A DNA stretch of 64,000 nt. Source: Bacillota bacterium (GTDB lineage: Bacteria; Bacillota; Clostridia; Lachnospirales; Lachnospiraceae). The position numbers and the translations under genes were made by a program. Location: positions 11,530 to 75,529 of the forward strand of contig JAEZGY010000030.1 in assembly GCA_023416695.1 (NCBI GenBank), in the 5' to 3' direction. Below are positions 46,212 to 54,606 of this stretch, one piece after another. The notes below the pieces were generated by a model. It made no database searches and was not told the origin of the DNA. It worked only from the letters and a program-made list of their open reading frames with translations. Each line of letters begins with the position of its first letter. Positions within the stretch are counted from its first letter, which is position 1.

Positions 46212-46256
46212 CCTATTAATATTTCCTATTGGACGATAGGAAGATCTAGTGATAGG
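46212..46256. promoter_or_regulatory. Operator candidate between lysR and modA
   Basis: TTCCTAT-TGGACG-ATAGGAA (46223-46242) is a perfect dyad, flanked by a second CCTAT/ATAGG pair. It lies just upstream of a promoter with a good -10 (TATAAT, 46266) and no clear -35, the pattern of an activated LysR target. Confidence 0.5.
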
Positions 46257-46306
46257 ATAACAAAATATAATCAAATGTTTTGAGGGTTTAGAAGGGGGAG
46301 AATAAT

Positions 46307-47152
46307 TTGAGAAAGAAAATAAGTTATTTTATAGTGTGTACTTTTATTTTTATTACCTTGTTATCTATTTGTTCTTTAAAAACAACAAGTAATGTGAAAG
46401 GGTCAATAAAAATTCAAGTATTTATCGCATCAAGCTTAAATGGACCAATGGAAGAACTTAAAACTACTTATGAAAAGGAACACCCCAATGTAACAATTAC
46501 ATATAACGTAGATGGTTCTGGAACTTTATTGACTCAAATACAAGAGGGTTATGAATGTGATGTATTTTTCGCTGCCGCAACGAAGCAAATGGATGTACTT
46601 GAACGAGAAGGTAAAGTAATTGCAGGTTCAAGAGTTAGTTTACTTAAGAATCAAGTCGTTCTTATTACAGCAAAAGATAGTCATACAAAAGTAACAGGGT
46701 TTGATAATATGAATCTTGCAAAAAATATGGCATTAGCAGGGGGGAGCGTTCCAGTTGGACAGTATACGAGAAGAATACTTATGAATTTGGGGTTGTTAAG
46801 AAAGGTAAAGGATCCTTCTATCTATACTTCAAAGGAGATATCTAAAGCACTAGAAGGGATTGAAATCAATGAATGCGGTAATGCAAGCAAGGTTACTGAG
46901 GCTGTTAAGGAAGGGGCAAATGAAATCGGAACAGTGTACTATTCAGATGCTTATTCCAACCAAAGTATGATTAGAATTATTGCTACTGCCGACTCCTCTA
47001 TGACAGGTGATATCATTTATCCAGTTGCACAATTAGAAAATAAGGAAGCTGATACAAATCAGAAGAGGGCAGCAAAAGACTTTTTACAATATCTTTTAAC
47101 CAAGGAATCAAAAGCTATGTTTGAAAAATATATGTTTCAGTATATAAAGTAA
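46307..47152 (+). CDS. modA: Molybdate ABC transporter substrate-binding protein ModA
   Basis: A 281-aa exported protein: N-terminal signal (residues 1-27), possible but weak lipobox LSIC, then a ModA domain with IASSLNGPMEEL, NVDGSGTLLTQIQ and DVFFAAATKQMD. The start is TTG after AGGGGGAG. The nearby nif genes, which need molybdenum, support molybdate as the ligand over tungstate or sulfate. Confidence 0.88.
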   Translation: MRKKISYFIVCTFIFITLLSICSLKTTSNVKGSIKIQVFIASSLNGPMEELKTTYEKEHPNVTITYNVDGSGTLLTQIQEGYECDVFFAAATKQMDVLEREGKVIAGSRVSLLKNQVVLITAKDSHTKVTGFDNMNLAKNMALAGGSVPVGQYTRRILMNLGLLRKVKDPSIYTSKEISKALEGIEINECGNASKVTEAVKEGANEIGTVYYSDAYSNQSMIRIIATADSSMTGDIIYPVAQLENKEADTNQKRAAKDFLQYLLTKESKAMFEKYMFQYIK

Positions 47153-47172
47153 AGGGAGAAGGAGGGAGAGCT

Positions 47173-47868
47173 ATGATTGAAGCATTAAGTAGTTTAGATT
47201 TTAGTCCTTTTATAATTTCATTAAAAACTGGAATTGTTGCGACAAGTATTTCATTTTTTATAGGGATTTGGATAGCTGCAAGAGTAGTAAAAATGACAGA
47301 GAAAAGGAAAGCTGTAGTGGATGGGATCTTAACACTTCCGATGGTTCTTCCTCCAACAGTCATTGGCTTTTTCCTGCTTCTACTGTTCAGTACAAGGAGA
47401 CCATTAGGATCCTTACTATACGAGAGTTTTGATATCAGGGTTGTACAGACGTGGATTGGCTGTGTGATTGCAGCAATCGTAATCGCATTGCCTCTGATGT
47501 ATCGTAATGCTAGAGCAGCCTTTGAGCAAATTGATAGTAATATTGTTTATGCGGCTAGAACTCTAGGAATGTCAGAACGTAAAATATTTTGGAAAGTCAT
47601 TATTCCTGTTGGCCTTCCGGGAGTCACTTCTGGGGTAATCCTAACCTTTGCACGTGCCATCGGTGAATATGGAGCTACATCCATGTTGGCAGGAAATATT
47701 GCAGGCAAGACAGGTACAATTTCGCAAAAAATTGCAATGGTGATTCAAGATGGAAATTACGTGACAGCAGGAATCTGGGTAGCAATTATCCTTATAATTT
47801 CTTTTGCCATTATTGTAGTAGTCAATCTGATTGCTGCTAGAACAGTGAAGAATACAACAAGGTGGTAG
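47173..47868 (+). CDS. modB: Molybdate ABC transporter permease ModB
   Basis: A 231-aa permease with five or so helices. The EAA loop AARTLGMSERKIFWKVIIP near residue 130 is typical of ModB, and LPMVLPPTVIGF near 58 is a family landmark. It lies 20 bases after modA. Confidence 0.92.
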   Translation: MIEALSSLDFSPFIISLKTGIVATSISFFIGIWIAARVVKMTEKRKAVVDGILTLPMVLPPTVIGFFLLLLFSTRRPLGSLLYESFDIRVVQTWIGCVIAAIVIALPLMYRNARAAFEQIDSNIVYAARTLGMSERKIFWKVIIPVGLPGVTSGVILTFARAIGEYGATSMLAGNIAGKTGTISQKIAMVIQDGNYVTAGIWVAIILIISFAIIVVVNLIAARTVKNTTRW

Positions 47869-47873
47869 AGAGT

Positions 47874-48920
47874 ATGCATATAGAGCTTGATTTTGTAAAA
47901 AAATATAATAACTTTGTCCTTAGATTACAATATAAAGGGAATAGTAACCGAATAGGTATACTAGGAGCATCTGGATGTGGGAAAAGTATGACCTTAAAAA
48001 TCATAGCAGGTATCATAACACCTGACCAAGGACGGATAATGATTGATGATCAGGTGTTTTATGATTCTGCTACAAAAGTGAATCTTACTCCTCAACAAAG
48101 AAAAATAGGGTACCTGTTTCAAAACTATGCTTTATTTCCCACCATGACAGTAGAAGAGAATATAGCAGCAGGGCTTGCAGATAAGACTAAATCTGAGGTA
48201 AAAGAGCGTGTTGGAAATATGATTCATAGATTTGCTCTTGATGGGTTAGAAAAAAGATATCCTAAGGAGTTATCGGGAGGGCAACAACAACGAGTTGCAC
48301 TGGCAAGAATCATGGCATATGAACCAAGATTAATAATGTTAGATGAACCATTTTCTGCAATGGATAGCTTTTTAAAGGACAGCTTGAAGTTAGAAATGAA
48401 GCAACTACTAAAGGATTATAGTGGTGGTATGATTCTTGTCACTCATAATCGAGATGAGATTTACGACTTCTCAGAGGAGCTTTTTATTATGAGTGAAGGT
48501 AAAATAGTTGAAATAGGAAAAACGAAAGAATTATTCACAAAACCACATTTTGTGGAATCTGCAAGGTTGACAGGATGCAAGAATATCTCCACAGCAAAAA
48601 TAGTAGACGAACATCATGTGTATGCAGAGGAATGGGATATGGTTCTTAAGACAAGTGATCTAGCTACCAAGAATATAACTCATGTAGCAATTCGTGCCAA
48701 TCATCTTTATCCTTCATTAAATATAGAATCAAATCAGTTTCAATTTGAGATATTAGATGTGTATGAGAAACCATTTGAAGTAACCTTTGTTCTGAAAAGG
48801 CAGAATAGTAAGGGAGCAGCTTTATTATGGAAAGTACATAAAAATGAGTTTGTGAGTGTCATAAGGAGTAGTACTTGTACCTTATATATAGAGGAAAAGA
48901 ATGTTATGCTTTTAACATAA
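47874..48920 (+). CDS. modC: Molybdate ABC transporter ATPase ModC
   Basis: A 348-aa ATPase: Walker A GASGCGKS, signature LSGGQQQRVALAR and Walker B LIMLDEPFSAMDSF. A C-terminal region of about 100 residues may be a TOBE-like regulatory part. The start ATG 47874 overlaps none of modB; an in-frame GTG upstream lies within the modB end. Confidence 0.9.
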   Translation: MHIELDFVKKYNNFVLRLQYKGNSNRIGILGASGCGKSMTLKIIAGIITPDQGRIMIDDQVFYDSATKVNLTPQQRKIGYLFQNYALFPTMTVEENIAAGLADKTKSEVKERVGNMIHRFALDGLEKRYPKELSGGQQQRVALARIMAYEPRLIMLDEPFSAMDSFLKDSLKLEMKQLLKDYSGGMILVTHNRDEIYDFSEELFIMSEGKIVEIGKTKELFTKPHFVESARLTGCKNISTAKIVDEHHVYAEEWDMVLKTSDLATKNITHVAIRANHLYPSLNIESNQFQFEILDVYEKPFEVTFVLKRQNSKGAALLWKVHKNEFVSVIRSSTCTLYIEEKNVMLLT

Positions 48921-49055
48921 GTATATTGTTAGCAAAGATGGTATCAAAGTTGAGAAATCACTATCAAGGATAATGGTTGATTTTTCTTATTGTTTTGGCT
49001 TATAAGTGGTATATCTGTTATAAAGAGCAAAACAAATGAAAAAGGAGAGAAAAAT

Positions 49056-49265
49056 ATGTCAAAAGTACTTATGATTAAAGCAAATCTAAAACCAGAGGGG
49101 CATTCTCGTACCTTTGAGATATCAGATGCATTTATTAAGGAGTATAAGGAGGCACATCCTGAGGATGAAATTGTTACCCTAGATTTATACAAAGAAGGAG
49201 TGCAATTCTTACAGCCTGAGGATTTAGCTTGTGATAAGGCGAAAACACTAGCAAAGTATTTTTAA
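49056..49265 (+). pseudogene. Truncated FMN-dependent azoreductase (AzoR) N-terminus
   Basis: Sixty-nine residues (MSKVLMIKANLKPEG, SRTFEISDAF, LDLYKEGVQFL) match the first third of AzoR-type NADH:FMN oxidoreductases of about 200 residues, then stop. AAAGGAGAG still precedes the ATG. No continuation was found in other frames, so it looks like a deletion remnant. Confidence 0.75.
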
Positions 49266-49368
49266 TCTGTCACCCAGTGATAATGTTTGTTAAAACCTCT
49301 AGACTGATGTAAAATATTATCAGTGTAGAAGTTTTCTTTGCAAAAAGATGATACAGGGGAAAAAGCTA

Positions 49369-49527
49369 ATGCTTGATATTAAGAATTGTGTGCATGAGCT
49401 ATATTGTAAAGAGGATATCAATTGTGCTAGGACAATGATAATATGCTTAAGTGAGTTATTTGATATCTGCCTTACTGAACAAACATTGTTAGCTGTAAAG
49501 ATAAGAAGAAATAAGAATATTTTATAA
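49369..49527 (+). pseudogene. Fragment resembling the C_GCAxxG_C_C redox protein family
   Basis: A 52-residue frame (LYCKEDINCARTMIICLSELF) resembles the N-terminus of small cysteine-rich C_GCAxxG_C_C proteins, then changes to unrelated residues and stops. It follows AGGGGAAA. It is probably a second decay remnant next to the azoreductase fragment; the match is tentative. Confidence 0.4.
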
Positions 49528-49558
49528 TTTTGGTATAGCAAGAAAGATGGGGTTTCAG

Positions 49559-50389
49559 ATGTTGCGAATAGGTGAGTTTGCAGAGCTTTCGACCATTAGT
49601 ATTCATATGCTTCGTAATTATGATAAAATTGGACTATTAGTTCCAAAATCAATTGATCAAGAAAGCGGTTACCGATATTACGATAAAGAGCAACTGATAC
49701 AGGCTAATCAAATCATAGCTTTAAAATCCATGGGCTTTGGTCTTGATGAAATTAAGGAAATCCTGTGTAAACAGCAGACAGAGGTTACTAGCTTTTTTAA
49801 GAATAAGTTACAGGAGAAACAGTTAGAATTACATTACATAGAAGAACAAATTCGACAAATGAGAGGAATATTACACTCTGATTCTATATCGAAGAATAAT
49901 ATGCTTTCCATTGCTAAAAAGACTATTGATGCCATGTGGGTAATAAGCTATAGAGGTACTATTTACATGTATCCAGAAGAAGGAAAACTGTGGGCTCTAC
50001 TAAGGGAAGAGTGTGCCAAAAATAAGATTAAGATTGCAGAGCATTCACCAGCAATGGCCATCTATCATGGTGCTTTTAAAGGAGCAGCTGAAATGGAAGT
50101 AGAAGTACAATTTCCTATTGATAAGGAGTATGCCATTAGTGGGAATGCCTCTATAAAAAGTTATCCAGAAAGGGAGATAGTATCAGTAGTTTTTAAAGGC
50201 AGCTATTCTCAAATATCTTCTATTAATAGGCAGGTTGCTGAATGGCTAGAAAAGAATCTATATGAAATCAGTGGACAAAGTTTCAGTATTTATCATAATT
50301 CCCCAGGGAATTGTGTAAATGATAAAGAATTTATTACTGAACTATGTTTCCCAATAAGAAAAATAGAACTTGACTCTCGTATCATGTGA
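49559..50389 (+). CDS. MerR-family regulator with GyrI-like effector domain
   Basis: A 276-aa regulator. Residues 1-70 are the MerR helix-turn-helix (RIGEFAELSTISIHMLRNYD, GYRYYDKEQ). A coiled-coil near 75-105 follows, then a GyrI-like/BltR-type ligand domain to the end. The start ATG 49559 follows GGGG; an ATG four codons upstream is possible. It is upstream of the BtrH-like and P450 genes and may control them. Confidence 0.87.
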   Translation: MLRIGEFAELSTISIHMLRNYDKIGLLVPKSIDQESGYRYYDKEQLIQANQIIALKSMGFGLDEIKEILCKQQTEVTSFFKNKLQEKQLELHYIEEQIRQMRGILHSDSISKNNMLSIAKKTIDAMWVISYRGTIYMYPEEGKLWALLREECAKNKIKIAEHSPAMAIYHGAFKGAAEMEVEVQFPIDKEYAISGNASIKSYPEREIVSVVFKGSYSQISSINRQVAEWLEKNLYEISGQSFSIYHNSPGNCVNDKEFITELCFPIRKIELDSRIM

Positions 50390-50442
50390 GGGTTTACCCT
50401 TTATGTAAATGGAACTATTGTATATACAGAAAGGGTGTTTTT

Positions 50443-51504
50443 ATGTGTAGAAAAGTAATTAATGTTTGTCATCATTTGTCCAGTGGGTGTTGTATGTGGA
50501 GTGGGATCGAAGATGTCTATGGGACCAAAACGAATCAAAACGTGCCAGAAGCCTTTTTGTTTGGGTTAAGTAGTTATGGTGAGGCTACATTACTTATGAT
50601 GAATGACACTAAGCAACCATTTTTGTTTAGTGTGGCAGATGGAAGAACGAAAAAAATTTATGACCAAATCAAAGAGGTTCTTGGTTTACGTTATCAGATA
50701 TCAGAAGGCCGAACCTTATCTTATGCGCTAAGCTCCATAAAGAAGGAAATAGATGAAGGAAATCCAGTCATTCTTGGGCCATTGGATATGTACCATTTAC
50801 CATACTTAAAAATGTACCATAAAATGCATATACCAATGCATTACGTTTTGATGGTTGGGTATGATGAAAGAAAGGATTGCGTGCTAATATATGACTGTGA
50901 CCGGATAGAGTTAATAGAATTACCAAAGCAAGAGTTAATAAAAGCTTGGGCGATTGAGAAAAACGTAGTTGGAGATAATAATGGTTTTATTCGGTTTACT
51001 CTTTGTGAGAATCCTAAAGAGTTGTATCAGTTGGCATATATTTGTCTGAAGAAGAAAGCCGAGCGTCAGCTTAGGGAAAAGCCCGATTTTATAGGAGTCA
51101 ATGCCTATACAAAAATAGCCAAGGAACTCAAAAAGTTAGAAAGTAGGTATTCTAAAGCTGAACTTAAAGAAATTCTAGCCTCTCTTACGGAGTTTTTCGG
51201 AACCGTACCCAAGCTTCCAAATGCGTTACTTGGGGTAAGTGATGAAAAGGATATTCACTACCATGGCAATTATGATCGATTATCTGCTATGTTATTAGAG
51301 TTAGGAAAGACGTATTATCGTAAGGATTGGATACAGGCAAGTGAATTATTTTCAAAGTGTGGATTATACATTGAGAAGATCACAAACTGTATTATCGAGT
51401 TATGCTTGGTGGATAAAGACTGCATGAAAGAAATATCGGAGTACTTTGTACTTATTGGAGAGAGTGCAAAACGGGCTTATGAAATCATTAGAGAAGAACA
51501 GTAA
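50443..51504 (+). CDS. BtrH N-terminal domain protein (papain-like fold)
   Basis: A 353-aa protein whose first 190 residues match the BtrH_N family: HHLSSGCCMWSGIEDVYG with the candidate nucleophile Cys, HYVLMVGYD with the His, and IYDCD with the Asp, a C39/papain-like triad. BtrH itself moves an acyl group from carrier protein to butirosin; other members are peptide-processing enzymes. The C-terminal half is helical (DUF4872-like). The start ATG 50443 after AAAGGGTG. The acyl donor and acceptor are unknown. Confidence 0.65.
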   Translation: MCRKVINVCHHLSSGCCMWSGIEDVYGTKTNQNVPEAFLFGLSSYGEATLLMMNDTKQPFLFSVADGRTKKIYDQIKEVLGLRYQISEGRTLSYALSSIKKEIDEGNPVILGPLDMYHLPYLKMYHKMHIPMHYVLMVGYDERKDCVLIYDCDRIELIELPKQELIKAWAIEKNVVGDNNGFIRFTLCENPKELYQLAYICLKKKAERQLREKPDFIGVNAYTKIAKELKKLESRYSKAELKEILASLTEFFGTVPKLPNALLGVSDEKDIHYHGNYDRLSAMLLELGKTYYRKDWIQASELFSKCGLYIEKITNCIIELCLVDKDCMKEISEYFVLIGESAKRAYEIIREEQ

Positions 51505-51519
51505 AAGATGGAATATTTC

Positions 51520-51562
51520 TTCCTCTTTATCGGATACTACTAGTAATATCTGAAAGAGGGAA
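51520..51562 (+). promoter_or_regulatory. Hairpin enclosing the P450 ribosome site
   Basis: TTCCTCTTT (51520-51528) pairs with AAAGAGGGAA (51553-51562, one bulged G), extended by CGGATA/TATCTG. This buries the AGAGGG site of the P450 gene. Confidence 0.45.
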
Positions 51563-51567
51563 TAAAC

Positions 51568-52833
51568 ATGCGAGCATTACAACCGATTCCAAAGGATAAG
51601 CCAATTGACAGCACAATGGGTTTTCTAAGGGATGGCTATTTATTTATATCTAAGAGAATGAAAGAAAACCAAACAGAGGTATTTAGTGCGCGTTTTTTTG
51701 GCAAGAAAATTTTCTTTATAAGAGGAAAAGAGGCAGCCCAGTTATTTTATAACGAGGAGTTTTTTAAGCGAAAAGGCGTTTGTCCAATGAGGGTTCAGAA
51801 GACCTTATTTGGGAAAAAAGGAATTCAAGGCTTAGATGGAAAGGTGCATAAAAGCCGAAAAAGTTTATTTATGTCCCTGCTGACCCCTGAATACGAAAAG
51901 GAGTTTTTAAAGAAATGCCAAATGAACTTAAATCGTTATGCTCCTAGATGGGAGAGGATGTCCTCCATCGTTTTATATAAAGAAAGTCAGAAGGTATTAT
52001 TTGAGAGTGTTTGCCAATGGGTGGGCATATCCTATGACAAGAAGAAAGTCGGGGAGTATGCCGAGGGCATGGGGCTTATGATTTACGGATTTGGTAGAAT
52101 GGGTAAGACTTATCAAAAAGGAAAAGCGGCAAGAAAACAAGCAGAAAAGTGGGTAAGAAGTAGTGTGATAGCTGTTCGAGAAGGAGCACTTATTATAGAA
52201 GAGAGTAGCCCTCTTTATCAAATCAGTATGTATGAGGAGAATGGGGGAAAATTAGATCCAAATGTTGCCGCAGTGGAAATTATTAATATGATTCGTCCGA
52301 TTATCGCCATTGCCACGTTTATTACATTCGAAGCACTAGCCCTAAAACATTATCCAGAATGTAAAGAAGAGCTTACAAAAAGAGATCCTATGTATCTAGA
52401 AATGTTTTGTGAAGAGGTGCGTCGCTTTTATCCCTTTGCACCATTTATCGGGGCAAAGGTTAAGTGTGATTTTGTTTGGAAGAACTACGTATTTAAGAAA
52501 AAGTCCTTAGTCATCTTAGATTTATACGGAACTAATCATGATCCAAAGCTTTGGATAAGGTCAAATCAATTTAGACCAGAGCGATTTGTTGAGCGAAAAA
52601 AAGACTTATATGATTTTATCCCACAAGGCGGTGGAAACATTAGAAGTGGCCATCGATGTGCAGGGGATGTTATCACCTTAAAGGTAATGGAAGTCTTTGC
52701 AGATTATCTAGTAAATCACTTAGAATATGATATACCAAAGCAAAACTTAGGGTATTCTCTGCAAAGAATCCCAACCTTACCGAAGAGTGGTTTTGTTATG
52801 AAAAATGTGAAATTAAAAAAGACAGGTTTGTGA
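51568..52833 (+). CDS. CYP152-type cytochrome P450 (fatty-acid peroxygenase)
   Basis: A 421-aa P450 close to Bacillus CYP152A1 in length and pattern. The haem cysteine is Cys364 in GHRCAGD. The acid-binding arginine is in IRPIIAIATF, replacing the usual acid-alcohol pair, and LYGTNHDPKLW and FRPERF are present. The family uses H2O2 to hydroxylate fatty acids at alpha or beta carbons and needs no reductase, which suits an anaerobe facing peroxide. Peroxide detoxification or lipid modification is likely. A hairpin encloses its ribosome site. Confidence 0.9.
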   Translation: MRALQPIPKDKPIDSTMGFLRDGYLFISKRMKENQTEVFSARFFGKKIFFIRGKEAAQLFYNEEFFKRKGVCPMRVQKTLFGKKGIQGLDGKVHKSRKSLFMSLLTPEYEKEFLKKCQMNLNRYAPRWERMSSIVLYKESQKVLFESVCQWVGISYDKKKVGEYAEGMGLMIYGFGRMGKTYQKGKAARKQAEKWVRSSVIAVREGALIIEESSPLYQISMYEENGGKLDPNVAAVEIINMIRPIIAIATFITFEALALKHYPECKEELTKRDPMYLEMFCEEVRRFYPFAPFIGAKVKCDFVWKNYVFKKKSLVILDLYGTNHDPKLWIRSNQFRPERFVERKKDLYDFIPQGGGNIRSGHRCAGDVITLKVMEVFADYLVNHLEYDIPKQNLGYSLQRIPTLPKSGFVMKNVKLKKTGL

Positions 52834-52847
52834 CCTGTCTTTTCATG

Positions 52848-53630
52848 TTATAAGATATGTTTATTCGTTTTTTGTAGCACAAGGTAAAATCTATGAATGG
52901 TTCCTTCAAGTTCTCCTTTTTGTTCTATTATCTCCTGAGCATGGTATAAGTTAGATAAACATGTCTGAACCGAGAAGTTTGGGAATTCCCATTCAATAAT
53001 ATGGGCAAACCAAACCAGTGCTCCTACATCAAAGAATTTCATTGGACCATATACTTCCTCTGCTTCTAAAGTGGTAAAACCAACATCTTCAAGAGAGTTT
53101 TGTATTGTCTTTAAATATTGATTTGGAAAAGGTAATGGTGGTACTTTGTTTAACAAAAGCTTTACCAGGTTTCTATTATTCTCTGCTCCAACTTGTTGTG
53201 TAATAAAGAAACCATTGGGTTTTAAGATACGCCAGATTTCTTTTTCATTGATATCACCATGGCGGTTTATCACCATATCAAATGTTTGGTCCTCAAATGG
53301 GAGAACATCCTGACATCCATGTGTTTCTTTAAAGTCAACTCCCAGTGGAATTAGTTTTTCTTTGCATAAAATAACATTTGGCGGATAACCTTCTGTTGCA
53401 GCAAGATTTTCATATGGGTGATTTAGAGAAAGTATAAATTCCGCTCCCCCTGTATCGATATCCAACAATTTCATGTCAGGTGTTAAGTAGCGACCAATAA
53501 TTTCTCTATAACTCCATGGTAAATCACATTCTTTATAGTACTTCTCAATATGTGAAAAGTCCCATCCATGAACATGTGCAATTTTTTCTTCTTGTAACCA
53601 CTTATTTAACAATGCTTCCTTCTTCATCAT
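52848..53630 (-). CDS. SAM-dependent methyltransferase with attenuator leader
   Basis: A 260-aa class I methyltransferase: motif I LLDIDTGGAEFIL near residue 55 (an unusual DxDTGG form), motif II/III INRHGDINEKEIWRILKPNGFF near 140. The first 40 residues (HGWDFSHIEKYY) are shared with a family seen in clostridia and bacilli whose substrate I cannot name. The preceding leader ORF and nested hairpin that traps its AGGAG site are typical of antibiotic-inducible rRNA methyltransferases, so an rRNA or drug substrate is possible. Confidence 0.75.
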   Translation of the reverse strand: MMKKEALLNKWLQEEKIAHVHGWDFSHIEKYYKECDLPWSYREIIGRYLTPDMKLLDIDTGGAEFILSLNHPYENLAATEGYPPNVILCKEKLIPLGVDFKETHGCQDVLPFEDQTFDMVINRHGDINEKEIWRILKPNGFFITQQVGAENNRNLVKLLLNKVPPLPFPNQYLKTIQNSLEDVGFTTLEAEEVYGPMKFFDVGALVWFAHIIEWEFPNFSVQTCLSNLYHAQEIIEQKGELEGTIHRFYLVLQKTNKHIL

Positions 53631-53745
53631 AACTACTCCTTATTCGTATTTATTGTTTACGAAATAGTGCAGTTACCTGATAACATAATATTTTATTAAC
53701 CTCGATACAACCTGTTATCAGGTTTTACAACTGCACCGAGTAGTT
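53631..53745 (-). promoter_or_regulatory. Nested inverted repeats trapping the methyltransferase ribosome site
   Basis: In the minus-strand RNA, AACUACUC (53745-53738, inside the leader ORF) pairs with GAGUAGUU (53638-53631, the ribosome site). Inside it, GUGCAGUU (53736-53729) plus ACCUGAUAACA (53723-53713) pairs with UGUUAUCAGGU-AACUGCAC (53685-53667), leaving a 5-base bulge. A self-hairpin CCTG-ATAA-CAGG gives an alternative fold. Confidence 0.65.
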
Positions 53746-53763
53746 ACTTCGAACAAATCCCAT
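53725..53763 (-). CDS. Leader peptide candidate of the methyltransferase attenuator
   Basis: A 12-residue frame, MGFVRSNYSVQL, with AAGG and GTGAGAG before the ATG. Codons 7-12 are the left arms of the hairpin that hides the methyltransferase ribosome site, so a ribosome stalled early in this frame would open it. This is the design of ermC-type leaders. It is too short for homology and is inferred from architecture. Confidence 0.6.
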   Translation of the reverse strand: MGFVRSNYSVQL

Positions 53764-53795
53764 ATGCTCTCACTACCTTTTTGTTTGATAGCACC

Positions 53796-53801
53796 ATTAT
53801 A
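53796..53801 (-). promoter_or_regulatory. Extended -10 promoter of the methyltransferase leader
   Basis: TGCTATAAT on the minus strand, an extended -10 with only a weak TTTAAA -35, overlapping the end of the acetate-transporter gene. The predicted RNA start is about 26 bases before the leader ORF. Confidence 0.55.
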
Positions 53802-53816
53802 GCATATCAATACCCA

Positions 53817-54425
53817 TTATTTAAAGATTTTAAATGGCTTTCCTACAGGTAGAAAAGTCTTTCCAAAATGTGTGTTTAAAACAGCAGCCCCACAGCCGTA
53901 GAAGGATAGAAGGGCGATTAAAAGCTCAGATAAGCCAGCTAACATATGAGCAGCATGTGTCATAATTCCAAAACTAGATAATGTTAGTCCAAGGAAAAGG
54001 AAATCAATTAATACAAAGATAGCAAATAAAACTTTGTGAGTTTCCATTGCCCCAATGGTCATAAATAGTGTAAATATCAAATAGCCAAGATAAGCAAAGC
54101 CTAATTGCTTAGTATCAATGGTATTAGCTAAGGTCTCCCCGAATACACCATTTTGAACCATCCAAGTAAAACCGATAGCATACCAGAAGAATGCATAAGC
54201 ACCGAATGCAGTTGCACCAAATGTGTTATTATGTTTAAAATCATTGATACATGCAACGAGCTGTGCACTAGCCCCTAAAAAGATTGCCCAAGGAAGGACG
54301 AAAGATACACCATTTGTAAAGCCTAGCTTTTGTGATGATGCTACTAATGTGATAATTGCAAGACCGAATAATCCAAGTGCGGATGGGTCTGCAGTAACTA
54401 CTTTTACTTTAGTTTCTTGATTCAT
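53817..54425 (-). CDS. Acetate/succinate transporter, GPR1/FUN34/SatP family
   Basis: A 202-aa protein with six membrane helices. The N-terminal DPSALGLFGLAI is the family's NPAPLGL-type signature and GFTNG follows; the C-terminal part holds AHMLAG. Members export or import acetate and other short acids, in line with a fermenting anaerobe. The start ATG 54425 follows GAGGAG. Confidence 0.85.
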   Translation of the reverse strand: MNQETKVKVVTADPSALGLFGLAIITLVASSQKLGFTNGVSFVLPWAIFLGASAQLVACINDFKHNNTFGATAFGAYAFFWYAIGFTWMVQNGVFGETLANTIDTKQLGFAYLGYLIFTLFMTIGAMETHKVLFAIFVLIDFLFLGLTLSSFGIMTHAAHMLAGLSELLIALLSFYGCGAAVLNTHFGKTFLPVGKPFKIFK

Positions 54426-54606
54426 ACTAATTCTCCTCAATACTGTCTGATAAAAATGCTTTCCTATCATAGCATAGGAAAGAGCAGATGTACATAAGAA
54501 TTATGCCGATATAATATGAAAAATAATGGATGTGCTAGATGTCCCTTTGCATACTTTTCATTTGCCAAGAGTACAATAAATGACAATTATATCAGGAGGT
54601 GGTGTC

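Noticed and set aside
50390..50443. AGGGT/ACCCTTT/AAAGGGT switch before the BtrH-like gene
   Set aside because: The arms are only five to seven bases, so chance complementarity is likely.
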